NCBI GenBank assembly: GCA_030643345.1
Contig: DAOWMA010000115.1
Coordinates: 1 to 6,761, forward strand
Origin: Spirochaetaceae bacterium
Lineage (GTDB): Bacteria; Spirochaetota; Spirochaetia; B11-G9
Length of the DNA stretch: 6,761 bases
Reading direction: 5' to 3'
Positions 1-5,550 of the stretch are shown here, one piece after another; within the stretch, counting starts at the first letter, position 1, and every line of letters begins with the position of its first letter. The notes under the pieces were generated by a model. That model made no database searches. It saw only the letters and a program-made list of their open reading frames with translations, and was not told the origin of the DNA. A program made the position numbers and the translations under genes.

Positions 1-129
1 TACGCTGCTAATGCGTAATCGACGTTATTATCGTTAGCAGTTAATTGTTTTGTCCAGTTTAAGGAGTTAGAGCAGCTCCGCCTGCAACCCGGGACCGTAC
101 GTTCCAACAGTCGAAACCCTTACACCCCC
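1..129 (-). ncRNA. ssrA: tmRNA (transfer-messenger RNA), 5' part, cut by the window edge
   Basis: tmRNA rescues stalled ribosomes: it acts as tRNA-Ala, then as a short mRNA that adds a degradation tag. Read on the minus strand from 129, the sequence starts GGGGGTGTAAGGGTTTCGAC, which fits the tmRNA 5' tRNA-like domain (acceptor strand, then the conserved UUCGAC). An H-type pseudoknot like PK1 follows: GCAG (85-82) pairs with CTGC (75-72), and GGAG (79-76) pairs with CTCC (66-63). The tag reading frame begins at a GCT resume codon (38-36) and encodes ANDNNVDYALAA, ending in the typical YALAA. The last two bases seen are TA, the first two of the stop codon. The rest of the RNA (PK2-PK4, T arm, 3' acceptor end) lies outside the window. 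It sits 58 bases downstream of smpB on the same strand. The exact 5' end at 129 is inferred from family form and would be made by RNase P. Confidence 0.93.
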
Positions 130-133
130 ATTG

Positions 134-169
134 CGCTGATAAAATACTACTTTTTTATTGTTAAATCAA
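134..169 (-). promoter_or_regulatory. Candidate sigma70-type promoter of ssrA
   Basis: On the minus strand, TTGATT (169-164) and TATTTT (146-141) are separated by exactly 17 bases. Transcription would start near 134, a few bases before the inferred mature 5' end of tmRNA at 129, leaving a short leader for RNase P to remove. The promoter lies in the 58-base gap after smpB, so ssrA can be transcribed apart from the upstream genes. The -10 is only moderately close to consensus. Confidence 0.6.
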
Positions 170-187
170 GATATCTATCTTAAAAAA

Positions 188-655
188 TCAATATCTGTCC
201 CTGATCTCTCTGTCAGAATCTCTTTTTTGGTCCCTGTCCTTTATGGTGTTTCTTTTATCTCTTATATCCTTACCTTTGCAGATCCCAAGTTCCATCTTAA
301 TAATTCCCTTTTTCAAATAAAATTTTAGGGGAATAAGGGTAAATCCTTTTTGATCAACCTTTCTTCGTAGTTTCTTAATTTCAGATTTATGTACAAGAAG
401 TTTTCTAATACGTTCAGGATCATGATTAAAAAGATTGCCAAAAGTATATGGGGAGATATGAAAACTAAGTAGAAGAAGTTCATTGTTTTCTATTTTTGCA
501 TAGGAATCCGTAAATGAAAACATAGCGTTACGCATAGATTTAACTTCAGTACCCTGGAGGGCAATACCACACTCAATACTGTCTTCAACATGATAGAGAA
601 ACCTTGCTTTTTTATTTTTAGCAAGGATTTTTATATCACCTGTTTCTTTACCCAT
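188..655 (-). CDS. smpB: SsrA-binding protein SmpB
   Basis: SmpB binds the tRNA-like domain of tmRNA and delivers it to the A site of stalled ribosomes. The 155-residue product has the usual family length. It shows the N-terminal LAKNKKARFLYHVEDSIECG block (residues 11-30), GTEVKSMR (35-42), DSYAKIENNEL (50-60), FHISPY (65-70), NHDPERIRKLL (77-87) and the basic tail KGKDIRDKR (127-135) that folds in the decoding centre. The frame stays open 16 codons further upstream (to 703), but those codons lie inside the previous gene and resemble nothing in SmpB. I therefore chose the ATG at 655-653. It shares one base with the TAA of the upstream gene (TAATG) and has only a weak GGTAAG-like ribosome site, which suggests translational coupling. 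Its partner ssrA follows on the same strand. Confidence 0.97.
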   Translation of the reverse strand: MGKETGDIKILAKNKKARFLYHVEDSIECGIALQGTEVKSMRNAMFSFTDSYAKIENNELLLLSFHISPYTFGNLFNHDPERIRKLLVHKSEIKKLRRKVDQKGFTLIPLKFYLKKGIIKMELGICKGKDIRDKRNTIKDRDQKRDSDREIRDRY

Positions 656-2274
656 TATTTTCTTACCAACACAGGTCTGAAACCAAGAAAAGGTGTACAC
701 CATGCAGGATTCTGTGATCCTCTTGTGCTGACTTTGATTTCTTTCTCAGAATTAGCCCAGCTTCCGCCGCGAACAGCCTTCTCCGCCCCTTCATAGATAC
801 TTTCTGCCAGACCAAAACTTCCGTTTACACTATCTGCAGGGAAATACCAGTTATCACACCATTCCCAAAGGTTCCCCATGGTATCATAGAGTCCTGCTTT
901 GCCAATTCTTGTAAAATCTGTAGACTTCCCGGCTGACACACCGAATTCCAGAAAAATATTATTGGATGTGCCTGTTGCATTAAAACCTGCTGCAGCCTCC
1001 CATTCTGCTTCTGTGGGGAGTTTTATCCTATAGGTTGATAAGTTAGGGGGTAGTTTAGTTTCAAGCCATTCACAGTACGCTTTTGCAGCAAACCATGATA
1101 TGTTTGAAACAGGTTTCTCTCCATCGGTAAAATCCTGCAGGCTGAGATAGTCTTTTGTTACAAGGTGATTTTCTATTAGATTATCAATATTTTCAAACTC
1201 CCAATCAGGATTTTCATTAAGAAACAATAAGTAATCCTTTCTGGTAACTTCTTTTTCAAGAATATAGAAATCTGAAACAGTTTCAATATGCGGAAATGAA
1301 ACAAGAATGGCATCATCCAATAGTGGATCTGTGCTTTCAACCAGGGGAGGACCACTTAGATAACTCCCGGAAGAAAAACCTATAAATTTACTCATACCAT
1401 TGATTATTATTTTTTCTCCAACAGGTACAGGTTTTTTGGAAATTTGAATATCACTGTATTTTTGGGATAAAGAATTGAGAATCGTGTGTACACCTTCAAT
1501 TTTACCAAGACTCTCAATAATATTTTTACGCTGATTTACCGGATATGCTTTAATAATACCAAGGACAAGACCTTCTGAATTTTTTTCCTTTTGAAAGTAG
1601 TCAGGAATTATGGATAGATCTGTTTCCTCATTACTACTATCGGGATTATCAGCCAGGCTAATAGCTTTCATATAATCAAGGACCATTTCAGGACTTCCCA
1701 GATTGACCCTCATGCTGTAAAGAAAATCATACAGTATTTTATTATTTTCAGTTTTTGTACCGGAAAGAAATTCACTTACTGTTCTCGAAACAAGGGGGGG
1801 CATCTGATAATGTTCGTAGTAGTCTTCTATCAGACCAAATGAACTTAATTGTTTAAATCTGTCTTTTAGAAATCCTTCAGGATCAATTAAAGATAAATCG
1901 TGAATTATTTTTAATTTTTTTGGAAATAAAACAGATCCAAAAACCCTGCCGTCAATGAATTTTTTCATTATAACCGGTTTAAAATATATTTTTTCTATTT
2001 TTATTTCACTTTCCCCTTTTTGAACAAAAAATTTGGCAGGTGTTGATCCCATGTAAACATTGTCCACATATACGGCGGTATCCCCGGGAAGTGTTTCTAC
2101 ATATACCAATGATCCATTATTTTTTAATCCAGGGTAAATAAGAATAAAAAAAAGACCTAAAAGTATTATAATGCTGTATATTACAGTTAAATAGATCCCC
2201 GGTTTTATTCCAAAAACGGGTTTAAGTTTTACTATTGCTTTTTCGATATCTTCATCAGTTATTTTATTACTCAT
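655..2274 (-). CDS. Membrane-anchored PEGA and FGE-sulfatase-fold (SUMF1-like) protein
   Basis: This 539-residue protein has an N-terminal cytoplasmic stretch with several lysines, one membrane segment (about 27-49), a PEGA-like beta domain (about 54-100: GSLVYVETLPGDTAVYVDN then YMGSTPAKFFV), a less recognisable middle part (about 130-300), and a C-terminal FGE-sulfatase fold (about 330-539). The fold is marked by KPVSNISWFAAKAYCEWL (387-404), RIKLPTEAEWEAAAG (416-430), GLYDTMGNLWEWCDNWY (461-477), VRGGSW (501-506) and GFRP (531-534). By positive-inside logic the PEGA and FGE parts are extracytoplasmic. The two cysteines of true formylglycine-generating enzymes, in the stretch after GGS(Y/W), are N508 and I513 here, so that enzyme activity is unlikely. 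The frame extends to a TTG at 2313, but that TTG is the -35 box of a promoter. I chose the ATG at 2274, which puts the lysine-rich stretch before the membrane segment. Function is unknown; a cell-envelope or binding role is inference. Confidence 0.85.
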   Translation of the reverse strand: MSNKITDEDIEKAIVKLKPVFGIKPGIYLTVIYSIIILLGLFFILIYPGLKNNGSLVYVETLPGDTAVYVDNVYMGSTPAKFFVQKGESEIKIEKIYFKPVIMKKFIDGRVFGSVLFPKKLKIIHDLSLIDPEGFLKDRFKQLSSFGLIEDYYEHYQMPPLVSRTVSEFLSGTKTENNKILYDFLYSMRVNLGSPEMVLDYMKAISLADNPDSSNEETDLSIIPDYFQKEKNSEGLVLGIIKAYPVNQRKNIIESLGKIEGVHTILNSLSQKYSDIQISKKPVPVGEKIIINGMSKFIGFSSGSYLSGPPLVESTDPLLDDAILVSFPHIETVSDFYILEKEVTRKDYLLFLNENPDWEFENIDNLIENHLVTKDYLSLQDFTDGEKPVSNISWFAAKAYCEWLETKLPPNLSTYRIKLPTEAEWEAAAGFNATGTSNNIFLEFGVSAGKSTDFTRIGKAGLYDTMGNLWEWCDNWYFPADSVNGSFGLAESIYEGAEKAVRGGSWANSEKEIKVSTRGSQNPAWCTPFLGFRPVLVRK

Positions 2275-2284
2275 AATACCGAGG

Positions 2285-2313
2285 ATTATCCAGAACTTTG
2301 CTTGTCTTGTCAA
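2285..2313 (-). promoter_or_regulatory. Near-consensus sigma70 promoter for the PEGA/FGE gene, almost leaderless
   Basis: On the minus strand, a perfect TTGACA (2313-2308) is followed after 17 bases by GATAAT (2290-2285), which matches TATAAT at five of six positions. The expected start point is about 2279-2277, only 3-5 bases before the ATG at 2274. No Shine-Dalgarno sequence can fit in that leader. The same promoter rules out the TTG at 2313 as a start codon, because that codon would not be in the transcript. Confidence 0.75.
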
Positions 2314-2352
2314 CGTTATTGTTCTATGGTAAAGTCCCTCAGGTATAGCTAT

Positions 2353-2381
2353 TTGCGATGTGTTTATTATTATTATATTTT
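2353..2381 (+). promoter_or_regulatory. Candidate promoter for the lepB-lepB-hemW unit
   Basis: TTGCGA (2353-2358) and TATTTT (2376-2381) lie 17 bases apart; the -10 matches that proposed for ssrA. The spacer contains four TTA triplets (2364-2375). An alternative, TTTAGA (2423-2428) with TATAGC (2445-2450) and a 16-base spacer, would place a direct-repeat copy inside the promoter. Neither is close to consensus, so the start of this transcript is uncertain. With the first, the leader would be about 115 bases. Confidence 0.35.
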
Positions 2382-2398
2382 TTTTGTCTGATTCCCTC

Positions 2399-2412
2399 TA
2401 ATAGATCTATTA
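2399..2412. promoter_or_regulatory. 14-bp perfect palindrome, possible operator
   Basis: TAATAGATCTATTA is perfectly self-complementary with no spacer and lies mid-way between the divergent starts. It is AT-rich, and it is followed by neither a loop nor a T-run, so it looks more like a dimeric-protein site than a terminator. Chance occurrence in AT-rich DNA is possible. Confidence 0.35.
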
Positions 2413-2502
2413 TCACTTATCTTTTAGATGAACAACGATCGCAATATAGCTTAAAACAGATGAACATTATGTACATCGCAAAAGTCTAAGGCAGGTATTC
2501 AA

Positions 2503-3477
2503 GTGGATAAATGGTTAACAACTGTTCAATATACAACTGAAAAAGTTCTAACTTTAAGAAAACGTAAAAAACTAAGACAGAAACAGAAGCAGCAGGCAAA
2601 AAATCCAATTCTTGATTGGATTGAAGCGTTTCTGTGGGCTGCATGTGTTGTGCTTCTTATTAATCAGTATCTTTTTCAGGCTTACCAGATTCCATCCGGT
2701 TCGATGATCGATACTCTGCTTATAAAAGACCATATATTTGTAAATAAGATTATTTTTGGTCCGGAACTTATTCCTGGTAAATTTAAAATTCCTTCTGTTT
2801 TTAAACCGGAGAGGAATGATGTAATGATTTTTGAAAATCCGACATATATTTCAAGGGGACCCGCTTTTGATATTATTCAACGTATTTTATATATGCTTAC
2901 TTTATCCATGGTAGATATAGACAAGGATGAAAACGGGAACCCAAAACCACATTTTCTTATTAAGCGTTCTGCTGCTGTCGGAGGTGATTCTCTACGGTTT
3001 GTTGAAGGAGAAGTTCAACTGAAACCTCCTGGTTTTGAGAATTGGATGGATGAATCATATTTCCATGAAATCTCAGAATTTACAAATAAAACAAGACGCC
3101 TTATTGATTCTTCAGATTATAAATATATAAGGACATCTGCATATATTGATGCTTATCAAAATTCAAGTATTCAGATAGATAAAAATCTTATCAAGCTGGT
3201 TTCTTCTTCCGGTAATTCACACTCTGATATGTTTGCATGGATGAAATATCGTAATGAAGCTCTATATTCAATTAATCCTCAGGAAAGAAGATATGGTGTT
3301 TTGTGGCGTAAATTTGACTCCGGATGGTATATTCCTGAAGGCTGGCTAATGCCTCTTGGGGATAATCGGGATAATTCAAAAGACGGAAGGTATTTTGGCC
3401 CGGTCCCTATGGATAAAGTTTTAGGTAAAGCAATGTTTAAATACTGGCCGTTGAACAGGATTGGGAAAATCGAATAA
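2503..3477 (+). CDS. lepB: Type I signal peptidase (first of a tandem pair)
   Basis: Signal peptidase I cuts signal peptides from exported proteins at the outer face of the inner membrane, using a Ser/Lys dyad. The 324-residue product has a very basic cytoplasmic N-terminus (residues 19-33), one membrane segment (about 38-58), then box B IPSGSM with the nucleophile Ser67, box D IKRSAAVGGD with general-base Lys154, and a complete box E MPLGDNRDNSKDGRYFGPV (283-301). About 110 residues lie between boxes D and E, a long periplasmic insertion. The start is GTG at 2503, with AGG at 2493-2495 seven bases upstream; no in-frame ATG is nearer than Met68 inside box B. It heads a tight run: the second peptidase starts one base after this stop. 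All catalytic motifs are present, so this is probably the main housekeeping enzyme. Confidence 0.95.
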   Translation: MDKWLTTVQYTTEKVLTLRKRKKLRQKQKQQAKNPILDWIEAFLWAACVVLLINQYLFQAYQIPSGSMIDTLLIKDHIFVNKIIFGPELIPGKFKIPSVFKPERNDVMIFENPTYISRGPAFDIIQRILYMLTLSMVDIDKDENGNPKPHFLIKRSAAVGGDSLRFVEGEVQLKPPGFENWMDESYFHEISEFTNKTRRLIDSSDYKYIRTSAYIDAYQNSSIQIDKNLIKLVSSSGNSHSDMFAWMKYRNEALYSINPQERRYGVLWRKFDSGWYIPEGWLMPLGDNRDNSKDGRYFGPVPMDKVLGKAMFKYWPLNRIGKIE

Positions 3478-3478
3478 T

Positions 3479-4231
3479 ATGTCGAAAAGATCCAGAGCAT
3501 TAGGAACTTACGGTAGTTTTAAACCAAGGAGCAGGTTAAAAACACGACTCGGGAAAATTATAAAAGCATTATTACTATTTTTTCTTGTTTATCAGTTCTT
3601 TACAGTATTTATTATTTCCTCTTTTTCGGTCCGATCTTCTTCTATGGAACCTGGTATCTTACAGGGACAAAGGCTACTGACTGCTCCAATAATTACAGGG
3701 GCATCACTTACATTACTGAACATACGAATTCCGGGATTCAGGGAACCTGAAAGAGGAGACCTGGTATTGGTCAGACCAGGTAATGCTGTGGATCTTCCAT
3801 GGTATATTGTTTTGGCTGATCCTGTGGTTAGATTTATAACTTTACAGAAAAAAACAATTATTCCGGGTATAAATAAAAACTGGAACAATCAGAAAGCAGT
3901 AAAACGCATTATAGGTATGCCTGGAGATACTGTTAAAATGATTGATTTTAAGTTTCTTGTAAAACCTTTGGGTGAAACCGGTTTTTCCCCTGAAAATAAT
4001 ATAATATTAAAAAAATATACTTTGTCTGTTCCTGAAGAACTACCTTTTATTGGTCCGTCTATTCCTTTTTCCGGTAACATGAATGAAGTAATATTATCTG
4101 ATAATCAGTATTATGTTGTAAATGATAATCGTGAAGTATTTTATGACAGTCGCTTTTACGGGCCTGTTTCAAGAGATAATATTCTGGGACAGGTATTTTT
4201 AAGCTACTGGCCCGGTGTTTCATTTAAATAA
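3479..4231 (+). CDS. lepB: Type I signal peptidase paralogue with degenerate box E
   Basis: This 250-residue protein has a basic N-terminus, one membrane segment (about 27-48), box B SVRSSSMEPG with the probable nucleophile Ser55, box C PERGDLVLVRP (90-100) and box D VKRIIGMPGDTV with Lys142. Box E reads VNDNREVFYDSRFYGPV (214-230): the usual GDNR is NDNR, and the position of E. coli Ser278, which helps orient the lysine, is Phe221. The dyad is intact, so it may be active with altered efficiency or specificity. The ATG at 3479 is one base after the lepB stop (TAATATG), with GGGA at 3463-3466 as a distant ribosome site, so coupling to the gene before is likely. A TTG six codons upstream (3461) is in frame, but AGGA directly abuts it, so it is less likely. 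It differs strongly from its neighbour, so it is not a recent duplication. Confidence 0.9.
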   Translation: MSKRSRALGTYGSFKPRSRLKTRLGKIIKALLLFFLVYQFFTVFIISSFSVRSSSMEPGILQGQRLLTAPIITGASLTLLNIRIPGFREPERGDLVLVRPGNAVDLPWYIVLADPVVRFITLQKKTIIPGINKNWNNQKAVKRIIGMPGDTVKMIDFKFLVKPLGETGFSPENNIILKKYTLSVPEELPFIGPSIPFSGNMNEVILSDNQYYVVNDNREVFYDSRFYGPVSRDNILGQVFLSYWPGVSFK

Positions 4232-4246
4232 AGAGCTCCCTGTATT

Positions 4247-4253
4247 AAGGAGG
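4247..4253 (+). promoter_or_regulatory. Perfect Shine-Dalgarno that decides the non-ATG start of hemW
   Basis: AAGGAGG is the strongest ribosome site in the window. The 17 bases from 4254 to 4270 contain no ATG, GTG or TTG in any frame, only ATT codons in the hemW frame at 4259 (5-base spacing) and 4262 (8-base spacing). TTAAGG (4245-4250) is complementary to CCTTAA (4287-4292) in the early coding region, and GGAGG to CCTCC (4299-4303), so the site could be masked by local RNA structure. Confidence 0.8.
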
Positions 4254-4261
4254 CCCGGATT

Positions 4262-5494
4262 ATTTTTTTTAAAGAAAAACTCACTCCCTTAAAACAAACC
4301 TCCCTCTATATTCACATCCCTTACTGTACCAGAAAATGCTTATACTGTGATTTCTATTCTACAGCAATATCGACAAAGTCTGAAGTTCGGTTTGTCCTTA
4401 ATCGAATAATAGATGATACAGTAATATTGTTAGCAAAACTTGGATCTCCTGAAATCAGGACCCTTTTTATAGGTGGTGGAACACCCAGTGCAGTTCCCCA
4501 TGATATTCTTGCATATTTCCTCAAAAGGCTTATGAGTATTATTGGTACTTATTCTACTGAAACAACAATAGAACTAAATCCTGAAACAGTAACGGAAAAG
4601 CTTCTGGGGATTCTGAAAGATAATGGAATCAACAGGATTAGTGTTGGTGTTCAGAGCCTTGATGATGATATACTTAAAACTCTGGGAAGAAATACAGATG
4701 TCAAAACAACTTTAACGGCACTGAATATTATAAAAAAATACTGGAACGAGTCATTTAGTGTTGATCTTATAAACGCTGTCCCCGGACAAACAGTTAACAG
4801 TGCTTTATCTGATATTACCGGCATTCATAATTTTGAACCAGATCATGTTTCAATGTACAGCCTTACCTTCGAACCGTCTACAAAACTATACACCAGGTTA
4901 AATTCCGGAAAAATAAAAACACTGGATGAATCTCTGGATCTGGATATGCAGCGTAAATCAATAGAATTGCTGGAGTCTTATGGTTATAAGCGGTATGAAA
5001 TATCAAATTTTGCCAAAGAGGGAAAGCAATCCCTGCACAATATCAACTACTGGAAAATGGGAAGCTATGTAGGTATCGGCCCATCTGCTGCTTCAACACT
5101 TTTAACAGATGACGGTCCTGTACGAATAGAATATAAACGCAGTATAACAGGTTTTTTAAATTCACAAACCTTCAGTGACAGGGTGGATATTGAGTATCTT
5201 AAGCCTGATTCATTTCTGCTTGAACATTTCATGATGGGTTTCAGGCTTTTAAAAGGGATTGATAAAAGACACATCAACAGTGTTTTTAATATAGATATTA
5301 TGGATTATCTTGAACCAGTATTAACACTCTGGCAGGATAAGCTGATTATTACTGATAAAACAATAAAACTTACATATAAAGGTCTTTCCCTTTTAAATCC
5401 TTTTCTTGTTGATATTGCTGATCTTATTGATAAATCATCATTCAATAAAACAGGAAGTAAAATTAACTGGCCTCCTGAAACTCCACAATCTTGA
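4262..5494 (+). CDS. hemW: HemW-type radical SAM protein (heme chaperone), probable ATT start
   Basis: HemW binds heme and a [4Fe-4S] cluster with SAM, and is thought to deliver heme to membrane cytochromes. It was formerly annotated as an oxygen-independent coproporphyrinogen oxidase. From 4262 the product is 410 residues. The cluster motif HIPYCTRKCLYCDF (18-31) has Cys22, Cys26 and Cys29; the residue after CD is Phe, as in HemW, not the extra Cys of HemN. Other family marks are GGGTPS (71-76), ISVGVQS (126-132), YEISNFA (245-251), HNINYW (259-264), GIGPSAAS (271-278) and the C-terminal MMGFRLLKGID (324-334). The first usable conventional start is TTG at 4427, which would delete all three cysteines. 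A perfect AAGGAGG points instead to ATT at 4262 or 4259. The frame is shared with the upstream peptidase and broken only by its TAA (4229-4231). It lies 30 bases after that gene, probably in one transcript. Confidence 0.9.
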   Translation: MFFKEKLTPLKQTSLYIHIPYCTRKCLYCDFYSTAISTKSEVRFVLNRIIDDTVILLAKLGSPEIRTLFIGGGTPSAVPHDILAYFLKRLMSIIGTYSTETTIELNPETVTEKLLGILKDNGINRISVGVQSLDDDILKTLGRNTDVKTTLTALNIIKKYWNESFSVDLINAVPGQTVNSALSDITGIHNFEPDHVSMYSLTFEPSTKLYTRLNSGKIKTLDESLDLDMQRKSIELLESYGYKRYEISNFAKEGKQSLHNINYWKMGSYVGIGPSAASTLLTDDGPVRIEYKRSITGFLNSQTFSDRVDIEYLKPDSFLLEHFMMGFRLLKGIDKRHINSVFNIDIMDYLEPVLTLWQDKLIITDKTIKLTYKGLSLLNPFLVDIADLIDKSSFNKTGSKINWPPETPQS

Positions 5495-5502
5495 CAGCTC
5501 AA

Positions 5503-5531
5503 TTTTAACTATGATAGTTTGACTATATAAT
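5503..5531 (+). promoter_or_regulatory. Candidate promoter of yebC-ruvC with an internal inverted repeat
   Basis: A perfect TATAAT (5526-5531) has TTTTAA (5503-5508) 17 bases upstream. Transcription would start near 5538, just before the AAGGAG of yebC (5540-5545), giving a leader of about 13 bases. The spacer is largely filled by AACTAT-G-ATAGTT (5507-5519), a perfect 6-1-6 inverted repeat that could be an operator. A second option uses the perfect TTGACA at 5491-5496, which contains the hemW TGA, with GATAGT (5513-5518) after 16 bases. Confidence 0.55.
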
Positions 5532-5550
5532 TATTTAACAAGGAGTTAAT

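Larger units (their letters stand above)
2352..2482. repeat. Repeated TTGCGAT / ATCGCAA motifs in the divergent intergenic region
   Basis: TTTGCGATGT (2352-2361) is the exact reverse complement of ACATCGCAAA (2473-2482), a 10-bp inverted repeat 111 bases apart. A third copy of the core, ATCGCAA, is at 2438-2444. The two right-hand copies each follow a 9-bp direct repeat, AGATGAACA (2426-2434 and 2458-2466), after 3 and 8 bases. The arrangement looks like regulator sites between divergent genes; no regulator is visible in the window. Confidence 0.5.

Noticed and set aside
168..181. Small hairpin AAGATA-TC-TATCTT after smpB as a terminator
   Set aside because: The stem is six mostly A-T pairs with a two-base loop, has no following T-run on the minus strand, and overlaps the proposed ssrA -35 box.
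656..703. Longer SmpB with 16 extra N-terminal residues
   Set aside because: Those codons lie inside the end of the upstream gene, do not resemble SmpB, and the TAATG overlap start gives the usual family length.
2275..2313. TTG start at 2313 for the PEGA/FGE protein
   Set aside because: The TTG is part of a perfect TTGACA -35 box, so it would not be transcribed from that promoter.
3279..4080. Minus-strand open frames opposite the two signal peptidases
   Set aside because: They have no recognisable motifs or ribosome sites and are explained by the well-supported genes on the plus strand.
4427..5494. HemW starting at TTG 4427 as a truncated protein
   Set aside because: The upstream codons encode the conserved HIPYCTRKCLYC cluster motif in the same frame, so the gene clearly begins earlier.
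4262..5494. hemW as a pseudogene because it has no normal start codon
   Set aside because: The rest of the frame is intact with all family motifs, and a perfect ribosome site is placed correctly for ATT.
4262..5494. Calling the gene hemN (coproporphyrinogen dehydrogenase)
   Set aside because: The residue after CxxxCxxCD is Phe, not the fourth Cys of HemN, and HNINYW and the C-terminal motif fit HemW.
5495..5550. Rho-independent terminator between hemW and yebC
   Set aside because: The only inverted repeat (5507-5519) has a one-base loop, is AT-rich, and is not followed by a T-run; it fits an operator or chance better.
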